64,000 nucleotides of DNA. Origin: Tetrahymena elliotti 4EA. Its lineage: Eukaryota > Ciliophora > Oligohymenophorea > Hymenostomatida > Tetrahymenidae. The stretch's first letter is position 1, and every line of letters starts with the position of its first letter. Shown here one piece after another: positions 13,901-27,289 of this stretch. The stretch spans positions 31,441-95,440 of the forward strand of contig JH720331.1 of assembly GCA_000231825.2 (NCBI GenBank). The letters are read 5' to 3'. Made by a program: the position numbers and the translations under genes. Below the pieces are notes generated by a model, which did not search any database, had not been told where the DNA came from, and saw only the letters and a list, made by a program, of their open reading frames with translations.

Positions 13901-16900
13901 GATATAAATGAACAGTTGCCTCACAAACTAATGTTCAAATTTATTTTGTAATTATAATGTTTTACTAAATTAAGCTCTGGATAGTGATCTGTCACAAATT
14001 TTTTAAATGAATAGCATGCTTTAGAGATCTGAATTACTAGTGATTTCTAACTAAAAAATTACTTTACTATTTAAAATTTTGTATTAGATCAATATTAGCT
14101 TTAATATTAATATATAATCAAATACTAAAATTGAGTGGAGAAATTATTATGCTAATTTGCAAAGTATGTAAAATAATAAAAATATAATTGCAAATAACTC
14201 TATAAGTTTAGCGATTTAATCAATAGATTTATCTAATTAAAGCGCTTAAGCAAACGGCTTAGCCGTTTTTATATTGAAAGAATCATTTTAATTATAAAAT
14301 TTTACACATATTTCTCTTAAAAATATAAAACTCAATCAAAGCCAAAAATACCCTATAATAGTAATTTACTCAAAATATTTTATGGTAGACAATGTTGATT
14401 TCTAATTTGAAAAGTATATTATTAATCAAAATTTGACATATTTTAATTTGCTATTTCTTTATAAAATAGTTAAATTTAAAACCAAAGCCTTATTGTAGTA
14501 CCAGAATCGGAGAATACAGATTCAGAGTTAAATTTATAGAATATTATACAAAATAATCAAAATTTTACAAATGCTAGAACTCTTTTGGATGTGATTAAAG
14601 AGGAATACTTAATTGTTATGAATAATATAATATTTGATAGTAATTGCTTTGAAAATACTAGCATCTTAAATTCTGTAAGCCAGATACATTTAATTATGGA
14701 AAATTCAATATTTTAATCTAACAAATTTTTCAATACAGATTACTCTAAAAATCATCAATAATATATTTTTATGTCATAAAATACAAAATTAAATAATGTG
14801 GTACTCAATCAAAACCTGTTCTAGGATTTAGCAATATTTGGTAAGCTAAATTAAAATTATTTTTATTTTTTATTATTTAAATTATTAAAATTTGCAAATT
14901 TGAAATTAAATTAATTTAATTAAAAAAAATTGTATTACTTAATAGGTCTTAATTCTTAAATAAAGCAGACTTCCTGGGATATAACAAAAATAAATATAAT
15001 AAACAATACTTTTCTTATTACAAATTCATAGATAAAAGTTCTCATCATTGATTGCTAAATTATATATTAGAATTCAAGAATAATTTAACATTTTTAAATG
15101 GAATCCTCTCTATTTTAAAACACAAAATTGTTTGCTTGCAACTTTAGCTAGTTTTATTTGGATTAATGTCAGTCAATTACTGCATCTTTACAAACAAATT
15201 CTCAAAACTCAATATAAATTTTCATGATTGCAATAGATTAGATTTAAAATACTCTAATTTCAAATATTTAAGATCTTAATAACTAAATTGCATTTATATT
15301 TTTAGCGAGAGCAATAAATTTGAATATTGATTACTATAATTGTGCTAATGATTCAGTAAGTATAAATATATTTGACTAACCTTGTATTAATGTTCTCTAA
15401 TTCGAATAACTAAGTTTTACTTTATCTAATAGTCACTTTAATAATAAAAATATTTTAAATAATCATGTTATTTAAATTTATTCTTATGGTAACTCTGATA
15501 CAGATGAAGATGTAAATTAAAATATAAATTTGACCAAAAATAGTTTTAGTAACATCTAAATAACTTCTACAAGTTAAAATTAGAGATACTCAACTATATA
15601 CATTTTTAGCTTTTAAAAGATTAATCTGAGTTTTTAATAACTGAGCTTCTCATAAATAGCTTATAGTACCCCTTAGATAGTTTCTCAAAGGTAAAGTTCT
15701 TGCTTGCTTATCTATGCTCCTTTATCTAGTTTAAATCTTTACGAATCTTAATTTATGAACTTGAAAACATATTCCAAATCTGTAAATTTTGAAATTTATT
15801 AATTTAAAATTAAATTTTCCTTAAAAAAAATAGCCACTAATTTATGCAAATATAAACTAAATTAGGATTGTTTCATGTACATTCTAAAATAACAACTTTA
15901 ATAGCAATAAATATTAAAGCAGATTTATTTAATTTGAAACGAATAACTTAAGCATTATTTAATCAAATTTCTCTTAAGCTTAGGGTTAATTTGGAACAGC
16001 TTTATCTTTAACTCCTAGAACTCAATAAGCCAATTATACAATAATAAAATGTATTTTTGATAATTTAATATCCTAAAATGATGGAGGTGCTGTATATTTA
16101 GAAGAATCGTTAAATTTTACCCAAATAACTTTTCAGGAATGCATATTTAAAAATATTATATCACAAAGAGGAGGTGCTTTATTTATACAATATGCTTAAC
16201 ATAAAAATAAATAAACCTTTTAGATAGAAAGCCGCCCTCAAGTATTTTTTTTAAATTGTACTTCTTACAACTTATTTTCTAAGCTCGGAGGATTAATATT
16301 TTCATAAAGTTCTATTATTACTATTGATTAGTTTAGCTCAAGTTTATTTAATATCTAATCATTGCTTTAATATAGTCAATTAACTAATTATTATCTGACT
16401 AGTTTTGGATTGATAAGTGAATTTATTTCAATTTAATCTAGTTAATTAACTATAACCAAAATGATAATAGATTAAAACTAAATTTACTCAAATCAGTTTA
16501 GAAAAAGTATTTTTTAAATATAATTATTGAACGCATAGTAAGAAAGTAATATAGCCATAGATTAATCTAGTTTTAATAACTGCTTATTATCTTCCACAAG
16601 TTTTATAAATGTAGATCAATCTTTTCTATCAATATTATCATCTAATATAACTAATATAATGTAAAAATTCTATTTATTATAAATATGTTTTAATTTTTTT
16701 CAAATTATAGTTCTTTCAATAGATACAAGAGGATGTTGTAAACTAACATCCAATAAGACTAAGCCTCTTAGTTTAGTGTTGTTACTCTTTCTTAATCTAC
16801 TCTTAGCTTTGAAAACTCTAGTTTTTTAAATAATAGCTGTCTAAATTAATTTTGTAATGGGGGAAGTCTACTTTTAATTAATTCAGGAGGCAATATCAAA

Positions 16901-19900
16901 AATTGTCATTTTACAAATAATTAATGTTTTGGGAATGGAGGAGCAATAAACATTCTAAACATAAATTAATAATTAAATGTAGAAAACTCCTTTTTTAATG
17001 ATAATTTAGCTAATGAAGGCAAAGGAGGAGGTTTATCATTTATTTCTAACTCAGATTAGTATGAGATAAAACTTCAAAGGAATATCTTCAAAAACAATAC
17101 TGCTTAGTATGGAGGAGGGGTCTACTTTGAATTTTAGGATAATTCTCAAAAACAAAAAATTATCTCTTACATTTATGAGACTTTTATTATATATAATATG
17201 GCTAAAATTGTCGGAGGTGGCATATATTATTATGGTAGGAAACCATAAATTGATTCGGTCAATTCAGTAAATTAAAATTAAGCTTGTAATTTTTATTAAT
17301 TTGATAATAAATAAATATTTAACATTCTAAAATATTAAATTAGAAAACTCATTTGGAAAAAATATATTTTCTATTCCTAAATATATCTAATTAAATTGTG
17401 TGGAACCATTCTTAAATTACACTACCTATTATGATAATTTAGGAGAAAAAATTTATAAAATTAGCAATCAAGTAAGTGGTAAGGAACTTCCAAGCTTATT
17501 ATTTCTACTCATTGATGAAGAAGAATAGAAAATAGATAGTTCATACATAAGAATAGCATAAAATATTGGTTTTGATTTAACATTGACTATAAATAAAGCA
17601 GACAATCTATCAAATTCTCCTTTTTCAATAACTAGCTTTTAGAAATAATTTGAATTTATTGGTTATTACAATGTAAGTAATTTAGTTGTTACAGGTATAC
17701 CAGGATAATCAGTGTTCTTAGTTTTAACAGTTAACTTTTTAAGTTAAAAAATTAATTACAGGATATTGTTAGAAATAGAATTACGCCCATGTATTAGAGG
17801 AGAAATATACAATGCTTATGAAGATGATACATATAATCCTCCATTAACTTTATATTCTTGCTAAAAGTGTGAATTTGGAAAGTACTTTTAATTAAAATAT
17901 TTTACAAATAAATTTATAATATAATTTTTAAAAGATATTCTTTGGTGTATCCTAATTTAAATAATACTAATATTGAGTGTAAAAAGTGTAGTATTTATGC
18001 TAATTGCCCAGGAGGATATGTTATTGATGTAAGAAAAGGTTATTGGAGAGTCAATGATTAAACAGATGAAATAATAGAATGCATAAATGCTCCTGATAAT
18101 TGTGATGGGGGTACAAGTAATTTTACTTGCTCTAATTCTCATATAGGTCCTTTATGTGAAAGTTGTGATCTAGAAAATAACTTTTCAAGTGTAGGAAACT
18201 TTGAATGTGGATTATGCAGCAACAAAATTTTGAACTTTTTAAAAATTTTAGGCCTAGTTTTTCTTTATGTAAAGGATTAATTAATTTTTTATTGTAATAA
18301 AGGAATATTAATAAAAAAATAGATTTTAAGCGCAAAAATAAGTGTTGATGGAGTTATCAGGAGATTATTTTTTATTCTAGAAATAAAAAATCATTTAAAG
18401 AAATAAGAATAATAAAACAGCATATAAGACACTTCTGCCTTATTGAAATTATTTTTGAATTATTTCTAAATTATTATGGTGCTATCAACATTTTAGATAA
18501 ATATACCAACCAAATTTAGTGACTCAATTAGTGCTATTTCGAATCCTACTACAATTATTTTCTATTCTTTTTAGTGCTTTTTTTATCAATTGTATTTAGA
18601 TACAGGAATTAATGTAATTTATATCTAAATTATATTTTCAATAGTACTACCTTTTGTATGCTTTTGGGTTTTCTTCATAACAGGATCTATTTTATATAGA
18701 AACAATCCTACAAAAAAATCCCTTTATCTTAACACATCATTCTTATATTGCTTCATATATTTCTAACCAAGTATTTTCAAGAATGCACTAAGTTTAGTAA
18801 AATGTCGCTCAATAGGTAATTTCAATAAAAAAAAGTAATACTTTTGTCAACTAATCTTATTTAAATAAATATAGGTTAAGCAAAATATATTTAATTTAAC
18901 GTTATGAATGAGTGCGATACAGATGAATACTATTAATGGTCACTATCTTTAGTAATACCTATTATTTTACTTTTTGGTTTAATTACACCACTTTTTATTG
19001 CAATTTTGATCAGAAAATCTTAGAAATCATAAAAAAAATCAAACACTAAAAAATACATTTTAATGACAAGTGAGTACCAAGAAAAATTCTGGTACTGGGA
19101 ATTCATAAAAATGTACATGAAGCTTTTCATTATGTTTTTCCTCATTTTTTATGAATACAATATCCCTAATAAAGTAAATTTTTAATTTTTTATTCTTGTT
19201 TAACATTTTTTAAAAATGTAGATTTCCTTTGTTTTCTTTATTGTATGCATGTATGGAATTTTGCTAATATTGATTTCACCTTATAAAACCAAGAGTTATG
19301 AAAAGTTAGATCTGTTACAAACAGTAATTATGTGCTTTTCTATTTACTTTGGATTCGTTGCCTATTAAAATAAATAAACTATATTTTGGTGGTTATTTAT
19401 GATTATTATTATAGCTATCATCAATTTATTTTATGTATTTTGGTGTTTTAGACTAATAACTAAAGCATACATCTACTCGTAGTAATCAAAAATAGAAAAA
19501 TTGATGATATTTTTTCTCAAGTTTTCTTGCTGCAAAAGATACTTCTTTTCTCAAAAAACAAAAATGATATATTTACGTAAAAGGTGGGTTAAATCTTTTC
19601 AACAACTTATGAAAGAGAAAAATATGATAAATTTATGGACAGGGAAGTTAAAAGTAGAGAAAGAATAAGTTATTAAGAGTCTTTTAGGAGAGGAATACAT
19701 AAAAAAATAATAATCCTAAACCTCATTACCTAAAAGTAAAAAGTAAATTCAATAAAATAATGAGTTGCAAGGAGATTTTAGAAGTTTTATTTAAAGCTAA
19801 TCAATGATTGAGAATTCTACATTTCAATTAGTAAAATTTTTTATTTTTTAAAAATTTTAATAAAATTTTATTTAAAAAATAGCAAACAAGTAATATTGTA

Positions 19901-20284
19901 AACCAACAAATCAGTTAGTTTTTAGCTAAAAAAACTGAGCTGTATAAAGGTATTATTTAATCAGATTAATTGCTCAAAAACAAAATCCAATCAAAGAATG
20001 AAATTTTTTAGCCCAAGTTTTAATTAGAAAACTCAAACTTGAGTCTTTAATTTTAAATTTATCAATCTCCTGATAAAATTACATATGCTGATAGTGAAGT
20101 TTAGGGTAGCATATTTGATGAATAAAAAATTGATGAATCTTTATCTTATTAATTAGACGAAGAGAAAAAAAGTATTGATATTAAGCAAAATGATTTCAAA
20201 ATCTTATAGAAATTAAAATTCACCAAAAAAAGCACTTTTAACTCAATTAAAAAAAGTTAAGTCTTTTAAGAAAGTGAGTTGTGA
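10959..20284 (+). CDS. Giant WD-like/beta-helix/multi-TM surface protein, copy 2
   Basis: Fifteen exons give 2800 residues. ATG 10959 was chosen because it makes exon 1 109 nt, exactly as in copy 1, and starts a good signal peptide (FKINSVTIFLMAL); ATG 10944 is also in frame. Domain order matches copy 1: WD-like half (GHSSQITALNYIQ), C-x4-C-x-N-x-x-C near 870, GG beta-helix repeats at 1440-1910, Cys-rich block about 2090-2200, multi-pass membrane part, and a tail with NLWTGKLKV ending in ESEL. Exons of 827, 575, 334, 493 and 299 nt have identical length in copies 1 and 2. Larger introns are 12445-12565, 13800-13900 and 14841-14945. It is convergent with the transporter gene downstream. The role is unknown; a surface receptor or adhesin is the best guess. 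Confidence 0.85.
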
Positions 20285-20692
20285 AAAACACCGAGAAACA
20301 AATTATGATGTTAATAAAGGATTGCTTATCTTAAATTCAATTTCTTATTTTATTTAAATATTCACTCATACTTAAAAATGTTTTATCTTTGTTTAGTTTT
20401 TTGATTTGTATGATTTCTTAAATTTTTTTCTTTGAAAAACTATTAAAGATTATTTTAAATTCTGATATTTTAATTTCCTTGACAAGAATCAATTTCAAAA
20501 AGAATTGACTTAAATATTAATTTTATTTTCAAATGAGTGGAAGGTAAGTTAATTAAGATTTTAAAATTTATAAATAAATGTGAGTAATTAATGACATATA
20601 CAAAAATAAACAATTTATTATTTGAAAGGTATTAAAATTAGATTATTCTTTGTTTGATTTTAGATTTAAAATTTTTTTATTTATAAATTATT
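20285..20692. other. Convergent intergenic spacer
   Basis: About 400 bases between the TGA of giant copy 2 (+) and the TGA of the transporter gene (-), so it carries the 3' ends of both. AT-rich, with no gene or defined terminator motif seen. Confidence 0.6.
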
Positions 20693-21862
20693 TCAAGCTG
20701 CATTCTCAGCTAAATTATTATTTTCAGAATCTCTCTTTTCAAGCTCTTATTATTTTTCTAAAGCTTCTAATTCTTATTTACACTTCAAAACATTTTTCTT
20801 TAAGTTAGCATTAAAACCGAAGATTGGAATAACAATAATTTCATTATATATTAAGACACCAAATATAATAACTATATAACCTACAAATTATCCGACTTTC
20901 CATTTATCCCATCCTAATCCAATAGTAATCATCCAGACAAGGAATGGTGAGAGTACTCCCATTAAACTTCTACTCATAGCACTAGCATACTTAGTTACAC
21001 AAAGTCCAAGGCCATTTAAGAACATGATGATAAAAATTGAGAGAATGACCATGATAAGGAGAGTAGGTTAGTCACTTCCTTCAATAGTAAAAACAGTCTT
21101 AAAGAACGTAGGAACACTTTCCATCATTCCATCAGGGCAATCCATATTACTTGGGCAAGGAATATAAGAGAAAATATTAAGAGCTATCCAGGTGATAAAA
21201 ATTCCCCAGAATCCTTCATAGCCAACAACTTCAAAAGGATTTAAATGATATTAAGAAAAGAGTTTTTCTTCTAATACTAATTAACTTGAAGTGAAAACAA
21301 ATGAAAAAATAATCAAAATAATTCCAACAATAAGTTAGTTGTTGTCTTAATCAGAGTCAGATATAACGATTGCAGTAACACCAATGACTATAAAACCTGC
21401 CACTGTAAGAAAGAGACCAAGGTAGTTTTGACGATATAAGACACGTTTTAAGAAAAGAACAGAGAAAAGAGCAGTAACTATAATACCAGCACCACGGAAC
21501 ATGTAGTAAATAGATAAAGGCATCATATTCATAGCAAAGAAACTAACTGTTGATGAAAGGAAATCAAAAAGAGTAGGGATAGCATATATGGCTTTGTTTA
21601 TTTCAGTTTTTAAACCTTTTTCAGCAGCTTTCTTAGTTTCAATAGCATACTACTCTCTATATTTTTTCTTATAACCGAGGAACCATAAAAAGCACAAAGC
21701 TTCACCTATAAACATAAGCATAGATTACATGAAAGGGTGATTAAACTGAACTCCATTTACAGTACTTCTCTATTGCTATTTGAAGCACAACCCAGAAGCA
21801 ATACTGATCAAAAGAAGAGTCAAAAGTAGCAGATTAACTTAAATGATACTAAGACTTGTCAT
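20693..21862 (-). CDS. SLC35F6-like drug/metabolite-superfamily transporter
   Basis: A single intronless frame of 389 residues starting at ATG 21862. It has about ten hydrophobic segments and a short charged C-terminal tail rich in Glu/Lys/Gln, as in nucleotide-sugar-transporter-like members of the DMT superfamily. Motifs typical of the SLC35F6 branch are visible: MFRGAGIIVTALFSVLFLKR in the middle, LEEKLF followed by PFEVVGYEGFWG, then LGW and LIYNE near the end. Length fits the family (about 370). It probably sits in a lysosomal, Golgi or other endomembrane; the substrate cannot be read from sequence. A paralogue lies 1 kb upstream on the same strand, indicating a local duplication. Confidence 0.85.
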
Positions 21863-22895
21863 TTTTAATGATATTATAGCAGATTTAGAACAAAGTTTTA
21901 TTTATTTGATATCAAATTTATTTTGATTTAATTATTACGGAATATTTTATGGCATGTTTGCTGCGGTATTTAATTTAGCTAAGTATAGTATGCTATGTTA
22001 TTTTTTCAAAATTTTGCCAGAGCTTATAGCACTATTTTTATATTAGAGTAGCAGAATTAAAAAGATTCTAATGGTATAAAAAATAAATTAGTGCTTTAAT
22101 TAGATGAGTAACTTTTTGAAACATAATTAAGGTCTAGTTTTTGATTTTCTAGTAAATCTAATCTCTTTCATCAAAAATAAAAACAATTATTTTTTTTCCA
22201 AAATTAGCAAGGTAGGTAGTACATTATTATTAAACCTAATTCGTCATTATTTTCTGTTTTATATAATCCCAAATATTTAATTTGTTCAACTAGTGAAATG
22301 AATCTTTTTATTTCTAGCCTAAATAATTTTGAAATAAATTTATAAAAAGGAAAATACTTTATGTTAAATAGTTTGGTTCAAAAATTTTAATAAAAAAGAT
22401 AATAGAGAATATTTTTATGTTAATTATGTTTAAAGTAATTTTTGATTTTTAGGGAGTGAGAGCGATGGTTAAGCTTGTTTAGATTAGATTTAAATAAAAA
22501 ATTTTTTGTAATGCATGAATTCTTGAACAATTATTTATGAAGAAAGTACTATTTCTGAAAAAAAGATTTAAATTTAAATAAACATTTCCCTAATAATTAT
22601 TGATAAAAATAGAAGAAGATACTAATTATTTATAATTTAATATAAAGTATTTAGACATAAACAAAAATTTTAATTAGCATAAATATTCCTCTTATTTAAT
22701 AAGATTATATATAAATTATATTTGTCTGTTTAATTATCTAGGCTAGTAAAACGATTTAAATTAATTAAATCTAATTAACTTATTTATTTTTTTAATAATA
22801 AATAGTTATATGAATAACTTTGCTTTTAGTTTACTATCAAATTTTAGAACCATTTTTCCCTTTTCTTTTAATTAAGAATAATAGATTCTTTTTTT
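21863..22895. other. Spacer between the two transporter genes
   Basis: About 1 kb with no supported gene. It is AT-rich with dense stops (TGA) and a few GC-richer patches near 21950 and 22450 that do not fold into an evident tRNA. It should contain the promoter of the downstream transporter and the 3' end of its paralogue. Confidence 0.5.
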
Positions 22896-24122
22896 TCAAG
22901 AAGTCATATTTTGTGTTTCTGTATTTAAATTTCCATAATGAGTGGTGGCAAATAGACTCTTTTTTGTTGGACTTTGGATTGAATATTATGAAATAGGTTA
23001 TTTTTAATCTGGAATTTTAGTTGATATTTTTACATTTTAAATCTTTTTAAATTTATCAAGTCCACAGAAAGGAACTATTAAAACCTCACAATATATCAAA
23101 GCTCCTACTGTCAAAACTATATAACCAGCAAATTACCCATAGTTAAAATCATCCCATCCTATACTTATGGTAAACATCCAAACTATAAATGGAGCTACAG
23201 CAGTTACAACACTCCTTGTTAGACAACTTGAGTATTTAGTCACAGTTAAACTAAATCCGTTCAGCATCATCATAAAAACTATACTTAAGGCAATCATTAT
23301 TATTAGTTTAGGCTAATCTGGTCCTTCTATATTAAAGGTACTTTTCCAAAATTGAGGAACATCTTCCATTTTACCACTTGGGCATTATTATACATTGCTA
23401 ATACAAGGTATATTTGAAAATAAAGCTACTCCTAGCAGAGATATTAATATTCCCCAAATTCCTTCCCATCCTACAACTTCAAGTGGATGTAAATAGTACT
23501 TTTTAAAAAGCAATTCTTCAAATACAATTTAGCAAGTAGTTGTAAAGAAAGTAACTATAATCAAAACAACTCCTACAATAAGATAAGTAGAATCCTCATC
23601 AGTATCAGATGTTAAAATTGCAGAAACACCAACAGTCAAAAAACCCAAAAAATTCAGAAGCAAACCTGTAAAGTTATGTTTAAGTAGTGTTTTTTTTAAG
23701 AATATTATTGAGAATATTGCAGTAATTATAACATTTCCTCCACGTATAACATAATAAAAAGAAAATGGTAGCATTGACATGGCTACTAAAGTAATGAAAG
23801 AACCAAAAAAATCGATTGCAGCTGGTATAGCAAAAATCAATTTATTAATATTTTCTTTTTTACCCATTTTTTCTATTTCATATTTCTTCTAGGACTCATA
23901 TTACTCTCGATTTCTCCATTTGTAAAAAAGAAAATGAAAGTAATTTAATGATTCAGCAATAAACATAATTACTACTTACATTAGAGGGTGGTTATACTCA
24001 GCACCATCAACAACACACCTCTATTACACTTTCAAAGTTAATGATGATGAAATACTAGTTAAAAGTAGTAAAACCAAATACAAATTCATAAGAAAATTGT
24101 TAATTTTAATTTTGTTCTTCAT
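22896..24122 (-). CDS. SLC35F6-like transporter, paralogue 2
   Basis: A single intronless frame of 408 residues from ATG 24122. It aligns end to end with the neighbouring transporter, sharing the NHP(F/L)MQ motif in the first loop, an RGG-VIITAIFSIIFLKK segment, EE-LF, PLEVVGWEGIWG and a conserved GW plus LIY near the C-terminus. Divergence is substantial, so the duplication is old. The C-terminal tail differs (Lys/Gln/Ser-rich, ending NMTS). About ten membrane segments are expected. It is likely an endomembrane solute carrier of the DMT superfamily, with substrate unknown. No introns in either copy, unlike the giant genes nearby. Confidence 0.85.
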
Positions 24123-25190
24123 TTTCAAATTATTATAACGTTCTTAAGTGTAATTCTTTCTTCAATGTAGATGTAAATTTCTTCTAGTTATTGTCTGCTA
24201 AAAAGTCAATTTTATAAAAGATTTGAAATCAAGCATAATTTATCACAAATTTACATAATTTTTTTTTCTTTTTGCTAGAAAATAATAATCTATTACTAAA
24301 TACTTCATATTTGAATGTCTTTCATAAATATTTTCAATAATGATTTTATTTTTGAAAAATCCATAAATTTATTTATTTTACATATTTTTTCAAAAAAACA
24401 CAAAATTTACCTCAAATAAACATTCACTATTACCAATCAATTGTTAATGGATAAAAAGATCATATAAATTAACTCTAAACATATGACAGACAGAATTAAT
24501 TTTTTAACCATAAATTTTAACTAGAGTGAGTAAAATAAATAATGCAAACTTTAATTTTTAAATAGGCAAGGTAAAGTCTAAAGATATGAATCTTAGTAAT
24601 AAAATCTTTAAGCTTTATGTAAATATTTATTAAAATAATTTTATTTCAGTTCTGAAAGCTTTTGGGATTTTACTTTGAAAATAATTAAATTTTTTATCAT
24701 TTTTTTCTTTGATGGTCCAGAAATAAAAAATTCATAAAAGTTAACTTACAAGGCTTAAAAAATTCTTTGATTTTATCAAAAAAAATATATTAAGAAAATA
24801 AATAAACAAACATGTTGAATTTAAAATAGCTTGCAAATTTTTATTAAAAACCAATTTCTCATCTTTTTTTATTTTTACCTTTAAGAATATTAATACTGAT
24901 TAAAGAAATTTTATTAGAAACTCCTTCGAAATATTGACTTAGAATATTGAATTGATTATTTTTTTAAAGGACTGTTAAATCTCTATTCAAGAAAATAAAA
25001 AAGAAACAAATATTAACATATTTGTAGTATGATTATATATTTTTTTATATTTAATATCTGATCAATACACTTTTCTCATATTTATGTTGAGCACAAGCTT
25101 GAAATAAGAAATTGTGTTTTAAAGTTAATATCTAATTATTATATTTATAATATAATTTAGAAATTGAAGTAGGATTAAAATATTAAATTG
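24123..25190. other. Intergenic AT-rich spacer
   Basis: About 1 kb between the divergent transporter (-) and the orphan membrane gene (+), so it holds two promoters. No coding region, repeat family or RNA gene could be supported. An in-frame TGA about 40 codons upstream of ATG 25191, with no other ATG between, fixes the start of the next gene. Confidence 0.55.
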
Positions 25191-26735
25191 ATGGTGAAAA
25201 GTTAAATCTATTTTAAATAAAATAAAGATTCATCTAAAAATAAGGGAAAATTTAAACTATTTTTGAATAGATTAGAATTAGTTTTAAATGCCCTATCTGC
25301 TCTATTCACTTTTAGGATTGGTGTTTACCTCTGTTTATTGTAAATTACTATTTTTAATTATGAATTAGTATTTGCAAAAATAAATTTAAGACTAGATAAA
25401 ATGTACACTGAATTATATTTAGTGATATTTAGAGTAGAAAGGTAGACCTTTAATTTTAATAGATCTCTTTTAAATAAACTTAAGTTTGATTTTTTTATAA
25501 AATCTTTTAATTTGCTCTTAAAAATAGGCTATTTGCTGCTTTATCTCTCTTCTAATATCAATGCATAATTAGATCAAACTGGATTAGATATAATTATCAA
25601 GTTGATCTAGTTTACAGTTTTATTAATTAATTTAACTGATTTACTGATATATAAGAGTAATTATTTGAATTATGCTGAGTACTTTAGAAATTTTGTAATT
25701 TAACTGTTCTCATTTTTTAGTATTTTTGGGATGCAAATTATATTATCTGAAAAAAAACTCTTTTATCTTTGTTTCTTAGCAACTAAGATGACAATGAATC
25801 TTTTTGAAAGCAAAATTTAGGAATACGTTCTAGAAAGTGTTTCTTTTAGATAAAGTAATATGTATTTTATTATTTTTAATATTCCTAATGATAGTATTGC
25901 AGCCATTTAACATGTACGATTCTTAGATTAAATGATTTAAAATGACATCAGTGACTACGATTTATAATTCTAATCTGAATTTATAATAAAAAGAGTAGGG
26001 TTTCTAATAGAATTAATATATTATCACTCTATAGTAATAATCTTTAAGTTGTACAAAAAATATTCTAATTTATGTAATTTTTTTTACATAATAGTGGCAG
26101 CGATTTCAATAATTTATATAATACTGTAAGTACATCTTTTGCTTAAAAGATATATGGTATGTAGTAAATATATTTTAAAATCTAAAATTCATATAAATTC
26201 TCTGCATTAAATATTGGAATGTAAAAAAGAAGATATGAAGCTCATAAAAATAAGAACAATTCTATTAAATGAATCTTAAAAAAAATAAGAAGAGCAGAAA
26301 GTTAAAGTATTTAAAGCTATCATTAATTTAATGAAAGGATAAAAAACATATTTACATTTGTCTGACATAGCTTCAAATATTCATAATACTTTTATAAGTG
26401 GATCTTTTTTCTTTAATCAATTATTAGATATGATTTTGTATGAATAAGATATTCCTTACTTTTAAATTACCAATATTTAAAATAACCTAAAAAACTAACA
26501 GATCTTGAAGAGGATCATCTATAATAGGGTTTTTAGAATAGGATTAAGTGAGAATTTGCTCAAGTTTTTTTAAAAGCAACCATTATGGTTAAAGTCTATC
26601 TTCAAAGAAGTTTAAAGCTCCTATAACTAAAATTTATTAATGATCATTGCCTTTGAAAAGACTATTTAACCATATTTAAACAATAATCCAAAAGAGGTGC
26701 TTTATGATATTTTTGATCATCAAATTAATATTTGA
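25191..26735 (+). CDS. Orphan multi-pass membrane protein
   Basis: One uninterrupted frame of 514 residues. ATG 25191 is the first ATG after an upstream in-frame TGA. The first 20 or so residues are polar and basic. Six or seven long hydrophobic stretches follow to about residue 325 (for example ALSALFTFRIGVYLCLL and IIIKLIQFTVLLINLTDLLI). The final 190 residues are soluble, Lys/Gln-rich and partly helical, containing several Asn-Asn pairs. I recognise no family. It could be a ciliate-specific membrane protein; frame length, absence of TGA and regular hydrophobic spacing support it being real. It lies alone between the transporters and the TBC gene and shares no visible motif with either. Confidence 0.7.
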
Positions 26736-26867
26736 TTAAAAAATTTACAGTTTAGTAAATTTGAAATTTATATTATAATGACAAATAATTAAAATATTAT
26801 TTTTTATACTTAAGCATCAATTTCAATTATATGTTTGATTATTTTTATGCCAATTTAAAAAAAATTA

Positions 26868-26943
26868 AAAAATTTTAGGTTTAGTTATTAAAACTTCTTT
26901 TTGAAATGAAAAATAAAAATTTTTAAAAATTTTAGGTTTAGTT
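26868..26943. repeat. Direct repeat pair, 19 nt, 57 nt apart
   Basis: The word aaaaattttaggtttagtt occurs at 26868-26886 and again at 26925-26943. It is not within a coding region. It could be a local slippage product or a remnant of a small duplication. Confidence 0.7.
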
Positions 26944-27070
26944 GTAAGGTTGTTGAATATTTTTTTATAAATTTAACATGACTGAAGCAAAATTAAAAAA
27001 ATATCTTTTAGTTTATGATTGGAAAGTATTAATTTTGTTTAATGAGAATATACAGTATATTGATATTTTT

Positions 27071-27271
27071 ACAATTTAAATTTAACACAAAATTCATAAG
27101 TTAAAAAATGAGTAAATTTAATTAATAGTTTTTACAATTTAAATTTTAGAATAATATAAACTAAATTAATAATTTTTTAAGGGTTTTGCTATTAGATATT
27201 CCTTATTTTGTTTAATTTATGAGAACTTACTGGTACGTTGACTTGATGATATTTATACAATTTAAATTTTA
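27071..27271. repeat. Three copies of acaatttaaattt
   Basis: Copies begin at 27071, 27134 and 27257 and share 13-15 bases. Two are followed by similar aattcataa sequence. They sit in the 3' flank of the TBC gene. The function is unknown; in DNA this AT-rich, chance recurrence is possible but the exact spacing-independent match of 13 or more bases is notable. Confidence 0.55.
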
Positions 27272-27289
27272 TAATGTAATTCATAAAAT

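Larger units (their letters stand above)
26736..27289. other. Convergent spacer with short direct repeats
   Basis: About 550 bases between the 3' ends of the orphan membrane gene and the TBC gene. No gene is visible. It contains two families of short direct repeats, listed separately. Confidence 0.6.

Noticed and set aside
22440..22480. GC-richer patch considered as a tRNA
   Set aside because: No cloverleaf with a proper acceptor stem and T-loop could be drawn.
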